From Campylobacterota bacterium (GTDB lineage Bacteria > Babelota > Babeliae > Babelales > Chromulinivoraceae), in contig PBME01000019.1 in assembly GCA_002721975.1 (NCBI GenBank), forward strand, positions 1 to 46,456: 46,456 nt of DNA. Direction: 5' to 3'. The notes under the pieces were generated by a model. That model had not been told where the DNA came from and did no database searches. It saw nothing but the letters and a program-made list of their open reading frames with translations. This document shows positions 1 to 8,185 of this stretch, piece by piece (positions within the stretch are counted from its first letter, which is position 1; each line of letters starts with the position of its first letter). Position numbers and translations under genes: made by a program.

Positions 1-777
1 TAAATAATCTTTAACTTCATAACTATAACCATGCTGTTTAACAAAAACTTGTACCCCATTAAGATATTGAGCAATATTTAAAGTATAAGTACTGCGCGGA
101 GAGTTTCTACTATCAAAAGATTTAGATGCATCACGTGAGTAAACACCTTCAGGTGATTGGTACTGAGTTTGAGGGTATATTTCAGGTGAAGAATGATCTT
201 GGTTTGCTACAAAAGTATCAACACCGTCATCATCACTTTGATCTTCTGAGGCCGTAATATCTGAAAGCGTAACACCTGAATTGATATCATCTCTCACATC
301 AGTAGCCTCAGAAACTTGCAATACTGATTCTGTTTTATAAGACTCCTGCTGCCCTATGTTAGAATACAAATTAATTCGTTCATTTTCTTTTTTAAATACT
401 ATTTTTGTAATACCTATACGTTGTAAACGCATATCAAAAAAACCTAGTATAGTATTATCTAAATAAATAATACCATATAACACTTCATCTACGAATGATA
501 CTTGCTGTTGAGTATGAGGCAAAATTATTACTTCTTCATCTGACTGATTATGACACACAATAATGCATTCAGTATTGTTAGTAATATGAACTTGATATTT
601 ATTATCAAAATGCCTCAACAAAGAAATTCCTAAATCTTCTCCGTCCTCAAAAGATGTTTCTGCTTCCTTACTGTAAGGCATACCTGCAACATTTGCTTGA
701 TTGTTACTATCTACATTAAAACTTGCTGACATTTGCAGCGTCATAAACAATGCTATGTACATACATATATACTTCAC
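1..777 (-). CDS. Secreted protein of unknown function, 3' end cut by the window edge
   Basis: An uninterrupted frame of 259 codons enters from the left edge. I place the start at a GTG at 777-775, because AAGGA lies 5 bases upstream and the in-frame TAA ending the previous gene blocks any earlier start. The first ~19 residues (MKYICMYIALFMTLQMSAS) look like a signal peptide. The middle part (about residues 45-120) is rich in alternating hydrophobic residues and probably forms beta strands; the later part is acidic and Ser/Asp-rich. It is the third gene of a minus-strand operon and resembles the two upstream proteins weakly in its beta-rich segment. I do not recognise a family. The true C-terminus lies outside the window. 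Confidence 0.7.
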   Translation of the reverse strand, partial: MKYICMYIALFMTLQMSASFNVDSNNQANVAGMPYSKEAETSFEDGEDLGISLLRHFDNKYQVHITNNTECIIVCHNQSDEEVIILPHTQQQVSFVDEVLYGIIYLDNTILGFFDMRLQRIGITKIVFKKENERINLYSNIGQQESYKTESVLQVSEATDVRDDINSGVTLSDITASEDQSDDDGVDTFVANQDHSSPEIYPQTQYQSPEGVYSRDASKSFDSRNSPRSTYTLNIAQYLNGVQVFVKQHGYSYEVKDYL

Positions 778-789
778 TACATTCCTTTT

Positions 790-1464
790 TTATACATAAT
801 TAGTTAACGTATCTACCTCTTGACCATGTACAAATATTTTAAAATATCTACAATTAACATTATTTTTATCATAGTATTCTTGAATCAAAACATTATCCAA
901 TTGATTCAGCATAAAAGGGTCAGATTGATCAGCTACATTATTATTTTCATCTACTACAGTTATGTAAAACATCACACTTGTTAATGGAAAACCTGGCATA
1001 TTTGAGAAAATTTCAAGTGATTCTTTGTAAGCTGGAACATTAACTGTTTGATTTAAAATACTACAAGATAATCTCATTTGATAACTGGTAAAATTATGCA
1101 CCGTTATTTTAAATTTTTCAGGAAACAAATCTTCTTTGTCTACTTGACTATCTTTTGCTTGATTATCTTTTGCTTCGCTAAAATAATCATTTACCATGTC
1201 ATCACGCTGATCGTGCAGCCAGCTTGTGCCAGCACGTTGTTGGTAATCTTTAAGTCGCTCTAGTAGTAATATATCTTCTTGTATTTCTTGATCTGCTTCT
1301 AACAACATCTCTCTTTCATATATATCATAAGAATCATCATCTTGCGCGTCAACGCTCCGCCCTGAACCACCTGAATCAGCATGCAATATTTGCTGTTCTT
1401 GCAAGTGATCACTTGCTATCACGACAGAAGCTATATGTAGCAATAACAATATATATCTTTTCAT
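790..1464 (-). CDS. Secreted protein of unknown function with SWLHDQ motif
   Basis: 224 residues beginning with a signal peptide (MKRYILLLLHIASVVIAS). An acidic helical stretch (about residues 45-80) ends in LLLERLKDYQQRAGTSWLHD, followed by Gln. The C-terminal half (about 115-220) is beta-rich, containing FKITVHNFTSYQMRLSC and a Val-Asp-Glu-Asn-Asn-Asn turn. Its ATG overlaps the stop of the upstream gene by four bases (ATGA), so the two are probably translationally coupled. The upstream gene encodes the same LL..L.DY....SWLHDQ motif and a similar beta segment, which makes the two diverged tandem paralogs. No known family is recognised. An envelope or host-directed role is inference only. Confidence 0.8.
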   Translation of the reverse strand: MKRYILLLLHIASVVIASDHLQEQQILHADSGGSGRSVDAQDDDSYDIYEREMLLEADQEIQEDILLLERLKDYQQRAGTSWLHDQRDDMVNDYFSEAKDNQAKDSQVDKEDLFPEKFKITVHNFTSYQMRLSCSILNQTVNVPAYKESLEIFSNMPGFPLTSVMFYITVVDENNNVADQSDPFMLNQLDNVLIQEYYDKNNVNCRYFKIFVHGQEVDTLTNYV

Positions 1465-1997
1465 CCTGTACTCTCCTTACATATCACCATATTAGTTACA
1501 TTGTTTACATGAAAATTTTTTGTTCCAGTTCCATCAATATTGGTAATTTCTTCGATCACTATATCTGAATTATTATCAATTCTTATGCGATTAGAACTTG
1601 CAACTATATTACCTTTTTTATCACTTATAATAACTTTGCTCCACAACATAGAATAACTAATATTAGGTGGACACTTTAATCTAGACATCTTGTTTACACC
1701 AGACAAACGATTAATTTCAGCTAACATTGTCTCTATCTTACAATTATATAGAGTTTTATTGTAAATATCTGTAACAAATTCTTTATCCATAGTAACATCT
1801 TCTTCGCACGCTATTGTATATACATTTGGAATTTGATCATGAAGCCAACTCAAGTCACCATACTTGTTATAATCTTGTAACTGTTTTAACAGCAGCTCAT
1901 CTTCTCTTTCAACTAATCGCTTATTTACTTGTTGTTCACTTGATACCATCAATGTATGTATAGATACTAACCACAGCATCAACCTTATAGATGTCAC
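1461..1997 (-). CDS. Secreted protein of unknown function, paralog of the next gene
   Basis: 178 residues. The start is a GTG at 1997 with AGGGA about 6 bases upstream; an in-frame ATG seven codons in is an alternative but sits too close to its own AAGG. The first ~20 residues are a signal peptide (ends near MVSS). Residues 30-55 carry the helical LLLKQLQDYNKYGDLSWLHD motif followed by Gln, shared with the downstream protein, and residues ~125-165 (VIISDKKGNIVASSNRIRI) align by eye with that protein's late beta segment. Four cysteines may form disulfides after export. First gene of a three-gene minus-strand operon. Function unknown. Confidence 0.78.
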   Translation of the reverse strand: MTSIRLMLWLVSIHTLMVSSEQQVNKRLVEREDELLLKQLQDYNKYGDLSWLHDQIPNVYTIACEEDVTMDKEFVTDIYNKTLYNCKIETMLAEINRLSGVNKMSRLKCPPNISYSMLWSKVIISDKKGNIVASSNRIRIDNNSDIVIEEITNIDGTGTKNFHVNNVTNMVICKESTG

Positions 1998-2082
1998 GTT
2001 TTATCCCTAAATATCATGTATATATCAGTTATTATTACCTTAGTAATACAGCAAAGCTTATTTATTTGTCAATAAATTGAAC

Positions 2083-2111
2083 TAGACGAAGCCCAGAAAA
2101 AGTCCTATAAT
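2083..2111 (+). promoter_or_regulatory. Putative sigma-70 promoter of rpmG
   Basis: TAGACG (2083-2088) and a perfect TATAAT (2106-2111) are separated by 17 bases, 44 bases upstream of the rpmG start. The -35 box matches four of six consensus positions. It fits the housekeeping sigma factor encoded in this window. Confidence 0.6.
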
Positions 2112-2154
2112 TAAAGAAAAATGGATTATTTTGAAATATTGAAAGGTCTAAAAC

Positions 2155-2316
2155 ATGGCAAAAAAAGGCAACCGTCAAATTATCAAGTTAAAAAGCACAC
2201 AAAGCCCACATATGTACTCAACATTTAAAAATAAAAAAAATACAACAGGGCGTTTAGAATTAAAAAAATATGATCCTGTTTTAAGAAAACATGTCATGTA
2301 TAAAGAAGAAAAATAA
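2155..2316 (+). CDS. rpmG: 50S ribosomal protein L33
   Basis: 53 residues, with start [12 protein letters not shown] and family-typical motifs [20 protein letters not shown] and [11 protein letters not shown]. Both length and motifs match bacterial L33, a small protein of the large ribosomal subunit near the E site. There are no cysteines, so this is the zinc-independent form. It stands alone between its own promoter and a strong terminator rather than next to rpmB, secE or another ribosomal gene. GAAAGG (2141-2146) lies upstream of the ATG with about 8 bases between. The identification is secure from sequence pattern. Confidence 0.95.
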   Translation: MAKKGNRQIIKLKSTQSPHMYSTFKNKKNTTGRLELKKYDPVLRKHVMYKEEK

Positions 2317-2337
2317 ATCTTCTTTTTAAAAAAATTA

Positions 2338-2371
2338 AACTCCCGTAGATACTACTACGGGAGTTTTTTTT
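2338..2371. terminator. Bidirectional intrinsic terminator between rpmG and the convergent secreted-protein gene
   Basis: AAACTCCCGTAG and CTACGGGAGTTT form a 12-bp perfect stem around a 4-base ATAC-type loop, followed by a T run on the plus strand. On the minus strand the hairpin is followed by TTTAATTTTTTT. It lies between two convergent genes and probably terminates both. Confidence 0.9.
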
Positions 2372-2394
2372 ATATCTAATTTGATATTTACTTA

Positions 2395-3267
2395 CTAAAA
2401 CCAACCTTTTTTAGGGTTTGCTTTTGCTTCTTCTTGCTGACGAATTCTTTCTTGTTCAGCTTCTATTTTTTTTCGTCTTTTTGCAGCTTCTTTTTTATTA
2501 TACTCTTCAAGCTCTTGTAGTGCTGTATCAAATGCTTCTTTATATTTCAGATCGTTTGCTTTTTTATACTCGTTATATTCTTTCTTTAAAGCTTCTTGTT
2601 TTTCTGTAAATTGTTTTTCACGATCAGCATCTTGATTTTCATAATCTTCTTGAATTTTTTCTACTTCTTTGTCTTTTGCTTGTAGTTCTTTTTCTTGCAA
2701 CTTACGATCTTGTTTTACTATGTCTAAAGCTGTTTTTGCTATATCTCGCTCTATGTAACGAATGCTTCTGTTTTGTTGTGCCAGAGAATCACCTAATACT
2801 TGATTGACAATCCCATGACACGTTGCATACGCCATAACTGGTAAAGCAAAAGCTCGTGTTATGACACCAGGATTTTTCAAACCTTTTCTCATAGCAAATG
2901 CTCCTGCTCCTGCTAACCCAACATTAAAGATTGTCGGCATTGGTGTTTTATTAAATTCCTTACGAGCTTCTTGTGTTTTAATCCAAGCTAGTTCTATTTC
3001 TTCTTCCGAATCACTACTTTGGTTGATATAAACGTAATTACGCCATTGTGACAACAATTTACAAAATCGATCGTACTTTAAACCTAGTAATTCATCATCA
3101 TCTTGTGGTCCTTGCTCTACATCTTCTTGTTGACTGTCTTCTTGTTGAGCAAGTCTTTCTAGTCTTTCTAAAGCAGTTTCTCGCTTAACTTTACTTTCTG
3201 GAAACGCATTTAATAACATTGAATTCGTCATAAATAAACATATCCACAATACAGCATACTTTTTCAT
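2395..3267 (-). CDS. Secreted or membrane-anchored coiled-coil protein of unknown function
   Basis: 290 residues with a signal peptide (MKKYAVLWICLFMTNSMLLNA). Residues 25-60 are acidic and Gln-rich. A hydrophobic Gly/Ala-rich region (about residues 112-160, containing FNVGLAGAGAFAMRKG) could form one or two membrane helices. From about residue 170 to the end the protein is a highly charged Glu/Lys/Gln heptad-like stretch predicted to be a long coiled coil, ending KKGWF. AAGGGAG precedes the ATG by about 4 bases. The arrangement (signal, membrane hairpin, long coiled coil) recurs in other secreted proteins of this window. No family recognised. Confidence 0.8.
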   Translation of the reverse strand: MKKYAVLWICLFMTNSMLLNAFPESKVKRETALERLERLAQQEDSQQEDVEQGPQDDDELLGLKYDRFCKLLSQWRNYVYINQSSDSEEEIELAWIKTQEARKEFNKTPMPTIFNVGLAGAGAFAMRKGLKNPGVITRAFALPVMAYATCHGIVNQVLGDSLAQQNRSIRYIERDIAKTALDIVKQDRKLQEKELQAKDKEVEKIQEDYENQDADREKQFTEKQEALKKEYNEYKKANDLKYKEAFDTALQELEEYNKKEAAKRRKKIEAEQERIRQQEEAKANPKKGWF

Positions 3268-3440
3268 AAAAGCTCCCTTGGTTTTGCATGATTAGATCTT
3301 AAAATTATGCTAATTAAGTTAGCAAAATAATACCATGATACCGAGTTTTAGCAATAACTTTATAGACGAATAATACGATGCATGATAGGTTAAAATAAAA
3401 ATAATGTATTAATTTTATAGGTTAAATAATAGAAAGAACC

Positions 3441-4352
3441 ATGGGAACAATTCTTCTTTACTACAAATATATCGATATACAATATCCTGAAGCTATTAAA
3501 AAGTGGCAAAAAGAGCTATGTACTAAACTAGGCTTAACTGGCAGAATTATTTTAGCACATGAAGGTATTAATGGTACAGTAGCAGGAGAAGATGAGGCAG
3601 CAGAGTCATACATTAAAGCCATGAACGATCATCCTTTATTTAACAATATTGATTTTAAAAAATCTCCAGGTGGTGCCGAAGTATTTCCAAAACTAAAAAT
3701 CAGCGTAAAAAACGAAATTGTGCATCTGGGAGTTGATCCTAGTAAAGTCACCACTAAAGATGGTGGTAAACATTTAACACCTGAGCAAACACACGAATTA
3801 CTGTCTAACCCTCCAAAAGATTTTATTATTTTAGAAACACGCAACAACTATGAATCAGCAGTTGGAGGATTTGCAGGACAACTTGATCCTAACATCAATC
3901 ACTTCAGAGAACTTCCTAAATATATTGATGAAAACCTAGATAAGTTCAAAGATAAACAAGTGCTTATGCACTGTACAGGTGGTGTACGATGCGAACGAGC
4001 AACTGCTTACTTAGCACAAAAAAATGTTGCTAAAGAAATATTCCAAATCGAAGGTGGAATTGTACGCTATACAGAAAAATATCCCGATGGTTACTTCAGA
4101 GGTAAGAACTACGTATTTGATAAACGAATTACCGTTAAAATCAATGACGACATTCTTGGCAGTTGTTATGTATGTAATACAGCATGCGATGATTACTTTA
4201 ACTGCTTAAATGCTCAATGTAACAAACACTATATTTCTTGCAGTAACTGCTTAGAAGAACTTCAAAATACCTGTAGCGCATCATGTAAAAAAGCTATTCA
4301 ACAAAGAACAACTACTTCCAGAAAACCTTTAGAAAAAATAAAAAGCGTATAA
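3441..4352 (+). CDS. trhO: tRNA uridine(34) hydroxylase, rhodanese family (TrhO/YceA)
   Basis: 303 residues. TrhO hydroxylates U34 of certain tRNAs, a step towards 5-(carboxy)methoxyuridine at the wobble base. The N-terminal acylphosphatase-like domain contains LAHEGINGTVAG (residues 38-49). The rhodanese domain carries the active-site loop CTGGVRCE with Cys178. The C-terminal Cys-rich region (about 243-285; many CxxC pairs) is typical of longer family members. First gene of an operon; murB follows 13 bases downstream. The start is preceded by an A/G-rich AGAAAGAA at good spacing. Family assignment is firm. Confidence 0.92.
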   Translation: MGTILLYYKYIDIQYPEAIKKWQKELCTKLGLTGRIILAHEGINGTVAGEDEAAESYIKAMNDHPLFNNIDFKKSPGGAEVFPKLKISVKNEIVHLGVDPSKVTTKDGGKHLTPEQTHELLSNPPKDFIILETRNNYESAVGGFAGQLDPNINHFRELPKYIDENLDKFKDKQVLMHCTGGVRCERATAYLAQKNVAKEIFQIEGGIVRYTEKYPDGYFRGKNYVFDKRITVKINDDILGSCYVCNTACDDYFNCLNAQCNKHYISCSNCLEELQNTCSASCKKAIQQRTTTSRKPLEKIKSV

Positions 4353-4365
4353 ATCAAGGATAATA

Positions 4366-5343
4366 ATGAGTACTATTGATAAGCAACATCTGAGTAAAAA
4401 CCAGATTTTTTCTCACATAAAACAAAATATATCACTTGGTGATAAAAATTGGTTTCAAACTGGTGGCTGCGCTCAATACTATTCAGAACCAACAACAAAT
4501 AATGAGTTTCAACAAGCTTTACAATTTGCAGAGCTACAAAATCTTGATATTTTTATGCTCGGTCAGGGTGCAAATATTTTAATAAGTGATGAAGGCTTTC
4601 ATGGACTTGTTATTAAACCTCAACTAAATCAAATTACTCATCAAGCAACTACACCTAACGCTGCTACCGTCACAGCTGGAGCAGGTACTTCATTTCATGA
4701 TCTTATTGACTATTGTCTTGATCATAACTTAACTAATCTTGAAGAGTTTAGCGGCATCCCAGGTAGCGTTGGTGGCTCAGTATATATTAACCTGCATTAT
4801 TACGAATTTTTTTTAGCAGATTTTTTAGACCATGCGCAAATCATTCATAAAAAAACTGGTAAAATTACAACTGTAGATACTCATTGGTTTAAATTTGGTT
4901 ACGATGAATCTGAGCTACAAAATAAAGATTACTATCTTCTTTCTGCAACATTTCGTGTACAACAAGCAACAGACTTAGAAGTTGCACATGCTCGCGGAAG
5001 AAGACAAGAGATTATTCGCCATAGAACACGTCGATTCCCAACAACCGGTACATGCGGTAGTTTTTTTAGAAATTTTTTACCTCACGAAGTACAAAATACC
5101 GAAAAAAAACTTATCTACGTTGCTTATTATTTAGATAAAATAGGAGTCAAGGGCGAGTTAAGCGTTGGCAATGCAATAGTTTCATATCAACATGCAAACA
5201 TGATTGTCAACAAAGGAAACGCAACGAGCTCTGATATTATTAAACTAGCGCAAATTATGCAAAGTAAAGTACAAGAAGAATTTGGTATTAGACCTCAAGC
5301 AGAATGTCAACTTATAGGTTTTAAAGATAATCCTCTTGCATAG
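4366..5343 (+). CDS. murB: UDP-N-acetylenolpyruvoylglucosamine reductase
   Basis: 325 residues. MurB is the FAD-dependent cytoplasmic enzyme that reduces enolpyruvyl-UDP-GlcNAc to UDP-MurNAc in peptidoglycan synthesis. FAD-binding motifs LGQGANILISDEGFHG (around residues 65-80) and EEFSGIPGSVGGSVYIN (about 126-142) are present. The substrate domain has GTCGSFFRNF with the proton-donor Ser, VSYQHANMIVN, and the late catalytic Glu313 in PQAECQLIG. The usual GGPA near the N-terminus reads GGCA. AAGGA lies 6 bases before the ATG. The gene overlaps or abuts the MepB-like gene. It is isolated from other mur genes, as is mraY in this window. Confidence 0.93.
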   Translation: MSTIDKQHLSKNQIFSHIKQNISLGDKNWFQTGGCAQYYSEPTTNNEFQQALQFAELQNLDIFMLGQGANILISDEGFHGLVIKPQLNQITHQATTPNAATVTAGAGTSFHDLIDYCLDHNLTNLEEFSGIPGSVGGSVYINLHYYEFFLADFLDHAQIIHKKTGKITTVDTHWFKFGYDESELQNKDYYLLSATFRVQQATDLEVAHARGRRQEIIRHRTRRFPTTGTCGSFFRNFLPHEVQNTEKKLIYVAYYLDKIGVKGELSVGNAIVSYQHANMIVNKGNATSSDIIKLAQIMQSKVQEEFGIRPQAECQLIGFKDNPLA

Positions 5344-5353
5344 CACAAAGACG

Positions 5354-5830
5354 ATGCCGAATAAAAACTCTTTTCAAAAACAAGTAACTTTACTGTTAGA
5401 TTTGTATAACATTTCTTACCATGATGTTACCATAGAGCCTGAAAGTTATGCTTATTTGGCAGCTACCTTTTCACATAAAAATAATATTTATATATTTCGC
5501 AAAGCTAAAAAAACTCCTACAAAACAAGGGTTTTTTGTTACCTTATGGAAACGAAGCACGAAGGGTTCTATCATACCTTATGATCGTACCGATAATTTTG
5601 ATCATGTTATTATTTTTGTTACAGAAGAGAATAAATCTGGCTTTTTTCTGTTTGATAAAAAAATTCTTATCAAACACAACATTATTTCTCACACAGATGT
5701 TGAAGGCAAAAGAGCTATCCGTATCTATCCAAACTGGTGTTTGCCTACAAATAAACAAGCACTAACAACTCAAAAATGGCAATTACCGTATTTTTTTGAC
5801 ACTACTAAAAATAAAAACTTTCTATCATAA
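5354..5830 (+). CDS. MepB-family protein of unknown function
   Basis: 158 residues from the ATG at 5354; an in-frame TTG at 5336 inside the end of murB would add six residues, and neither start has a strong ribosome site. The sequence resembles the MepB family (Pfam MepB) as I remember it: ESYAYLAATF, then FVTLWKRSTKGSIIPYD, FDHVIIFV, GKRAIRIYPNW, and near the end TNKQALTTQKWQLPYFFD. MepB is best known as the third gene of the staphylococcal mepRAB efflux operon, but its biochemical role is not established. Here it follows murB with no MATE pump or regulator nearby, so the efflux link does not apply. Predicted cytoplasmic. The family call is moderately confident; the function is open. Confidence 0.75.
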   Translation: MPNKNSFQKQVTLLLDLYNISYHDVTIEPESYAYLAATFSHKNNIYIFRKAKKTPTKQGFFVTLWKRSTKGSIIPYDRTDNFDHVIIFVTEENKSGFFLFDKKILIKHNIISHTDVEGKRAIRIYPNWCLPTNKQALTTQKWQLPYFFDTTKNKNFLS

Positions 5831-5847
5831 TTCTCAAGCTAATCATG

Positions 5848-6915
5848 TTATGATCCCACTACAATCTTGATAGATCGAGGTGAATCTGATGCTTTATTAT
5901 ATGTTGCTTCATTTCTATTTTTAGGCTCCATAAGCGTACTAACCGAAGTAATATAATCTGTGCCTGCAACATTCACTTTTTGATTAGTTGAACTACTAGC
6001 TGTATATGTTTTACCAAAGCTTTTTGCTATTGCTTTACCTATTTTTAATGTAACAGAAGTATTCTTTTGTAGTGCTGGCAAAATAAGTGTTTCCCAATCT
6101 GCTGCCGTAAACTGTTGTGCTGTTAATTTTGACACCACTGCCTGTGCTCCTGAAGAAACAGTATCAGTAAGAATTTCTTCTACCTGAGCCGAATGATCTG
6201 CTTGATCACTAGATATATTGCTCAGATTAGTATCTACCGCAGCACTCACTTGAACTGTAAAGCTTGCTCCTTTAGGAACCATTGCCACATCTTGTGACCA
6301 TAGTTGTACTAAATAATCGCCACTGTACCATAATTGAGCAACTACTTTTACTTCATTTGTTTTTGCAATTTTGTCAGGAGCAATCACTTTTTGCATAATA
6401 GGATCCGTTGTTATAATGAGACATTGTGGACCAATGATATCCCAACCTTGCTGATTATTTAATGTATTGAGAGCATCCTGAACTTGCTGAGCTTGTCTAT
6501 TAATACCTGCTTGCGTAGCCTTTGACTCTTGTGATGCTTCAATTGCTTGTATTTTTTGAGCTTTTTGGCGAGACCAATACATAAACTGATTAAATAACTG
6601 TAATGTATGACCACCAGACATATCAATTCCAATTGCATTGTTAATTTGAGCTGTAAAACAATCATCTGCTCCAAATGTAGTTTGTTGATTAGCATCTGAA
6701 GATGTATGATAATACACTTTTGTACCAGTCATCGAAGAGCATAAAAAACTATTTTTCTTGATGCCAGCGCCTTGTGCTATTCCCTGAAAAACAACTTTGT
6801 TTTCTGCTGGTTGCACTGATGATACAGATTTTTGATTAACAGCAACTTGCTGTGATGCAGATAATACATGAAAAAAAACTATCAGTATTAACCATTTTTG
6901 ATTCCATTGATTCAC
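5848..6915 (-). CDS. Secreted protein of unknown function
   Basis: 355 residues. The start is a GTG at 6915 with AAGGA 6 bases upstream. The N-terminus (MNQWNQKWLILIVFFHVLSA) is a signal peptide. The rest is Gln/Ala/Thr/Ser-rich with few charged residues and few cysteines, and contains a helical Gln/Ala stretch around residues 115-150. The last third alternates hydrophobic and polar residues as beta-rich extracellular proteins do. It faces the murB operon end to end with a 17-base gap and no obvious terminator. I recognise no family. Its size and composition suggest a periplasmic or exported protein. Confidence 0.8.
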   Translation of the reverse strand: MNQWNQKWLILIVFFHVLSASQQVAVNQKSVSSVQPAENKVVFQGIAQGAGIKKNSFLCSSMTGTKVYYHTSSDANQQTTFGADDCFTAQINNAIGIDMSGGHTLQLFNQFMYWSRQKAQKIQAIEASQESKATQAGINRQAQQVQDALNTLNNQQGWDIIGPQCLIITTDPIMQKVIAPDKIAKTNEVKVVAQLWYSGDYLVQLWSQDVAMVPKGASFTVQVSAAVDTNLSNISSDQADHSAQVEEILTDTVSSGAQAVVSKLTAQQFTAADWETLILPALQKNTSVTLKIGKAIAKSFGKTYTASSSTNQKVNVAGTDYITSVSTLMEPKNRNEATYNKASDSPRSIKIVVGS

Positions 6916-6992
6916 AACACTTCCTTACTATAAAATATTATTTGCTTATACATACCATGTATAAAATATTTTCAATAGGAACACTACCACAT

Positions 6993-7021
6993 CTGTCAAA
7001 AATCTATTTTTTTGTTATACT
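6993..7021 (+). promoter_or_regulatory. Putative sigma-70 promoter of the tgt operon
   Basis: CTGTCA (6993-6998), a 17-base spacer and TATACT (7016-7021) lie 27 bases before the tgt ATG. The spacing is ideal and both boxes are close to consensus. Confidence 0.6.
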
Positions 7022-7048
7022 ATGTAGAAAAATATACTAATTAGAATC

Positions 7049-8185
7049 ATGAAAAAACCTTATTTTTATTTCGAAATTATTCACCAATCTTTAAAATCTC
7101 GTGCTCGTGTTGGAAGAATTCATACACCTCATGGAATTATTGATACACCTAACTTTGTTGCAGTGGGTACTAATGGAACGTTAAAGTCACTTGATAACGT
7201 GATGCTTGAAACGCTCAATCAACAACTTATGTTTTGTAACACTTACCATTTATTGTTGCACCCTGGCCCAGATGTCGTTGCTCAAGCAGGTGGTTTACAT
7301 ACATTTATCAATAGAAAAAGCCCTATTATTACTGATTCTGGAGGCTTTCAAGTTTTTTCACTAGCATATGGCGGTGTTGCATCTGAGCTCAAAAGCAAAG
7401 GTCAAAAAACTCAATGTAGCTCTGTTATTTCTATCAAAGAAAAAGGTGTTATTTTTCGTTCGTATCGAGATGGAGCACGCATAGAGCTTACACCAGAGTC
7501 ATCAGTACAAACTCAAAAAGCACTTGGTGCAGATATTATTATTCCTCTTGATGAATTACCACCTTATCATATGGATCAACGCAAACTTAAAAAATCTCTT
7601 GATCGTACACATCGATGGGAAAAACGATCTTTAGATGAACATTTACAAGATAAAAAACAACAAGCAATGTACGCTGTTGTGCATGGTGGTATTAATAAAG
7701 ATTTTAGAAAAGAAAGCTGTAAAGTATTAAGCAAATTACCTTTTGATGGCTTTGCTATTGGTGGTAGCGTTGGTAAAAATCGAGAAGAAATGATCGATAT
7801 GCTCCAGTTCACCATGCCATTGTTGCCTTATGACAAACCAAATCATTTGCTTGGTATTGGAGATTTGCCTTCTATTCAAGCTATGGTTCCATTAGGAGTT
7901 GATACATTTGATAGTTCACATCCTACCAAATGCGCACGTCACGGACATCTCTTCACATCACAAGGAACAGTTAAAATCATACAACAACGATGGAAAAATA
8001 TTCATAGTAAGATTGATGCAACATGCACGTGTTACACATGCCAAAATTACACCGCAAGTTATCTGCATCATTTATTTAAAGCGCATGAAGCTACAGCACA
8101 CACTCTTGCAACAATCCATAATATTGCTTATATGAATTGTTTAATGGTTGACTATCGTCAAGCCATATTAAACGGAGACATATAA
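7049..8185 (+). CDS. tgt: tRNA-guanine transglycosylase
   Basis: 378 residues. Tgt exchanges G34 of GUN-anticodon tRNAs for preQ1 (most bacteria) or queuine (eukaryotes and some parasites). Visible are DSGGFQ (Asp96, substrate binding), GVDTFDSSHPTKCARHG containing the nucleophilic Asp, and zinc ligands Cys326, Cys328, Cys331 and His357 (CTCYTC followed by IHN). Three departures from the usual bacterial pattern are seen. The pocket motif is LDELPPYH (168-173), with Leu where bacterial enzymes have Cys. The GGLAVGE-type loop is GGSVGK and one residue shorter. There is also an insertion of about 10 residues after SLAYGG. These may reflect queuine use. First gene of an operon with the methyltransferase and permease. 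Confidence 0.93.
   Translation: MKKPYFYFEIIHQSLKSRARVGRIHTPHGIIDTPNFVAVGTNGTLKSLDNVMLETLNQQLMFCNTYHLLLHPGPDVVAQAGGLHTFINRKSPIITDSGGFQVFSLAYGGVASELKSKGQKTQCSSVISIKEKGVIFRSYRDGARIELTPESSVQTQKALGADIIIPLDELPPYHMDQRKLKKSLDRTHRWEKRSLDEHLQDKKQQAMYAVVHGGINKDFRKESCKVLSKLPFDGFAIGGSVGKNREEMIDMLQFTMPLLPYDKPNHLLGIGDLPSIQAMVPLGVDTFDSSHPTKCARHGHLFTSQGTVKIIQQRWKNIHSKIDATCTCYTCQNYTASYLHHLFKAHEATAHTLATIHNIAYMNCLMVDYRQAILNGDI

Noticed and set aside
4165-4300. Cys-rich tail of TrhO as an unusual fusion
   Set aside because: Longer TrhO family members carry a similar C-terminal cysteine cluster, so this is normal.
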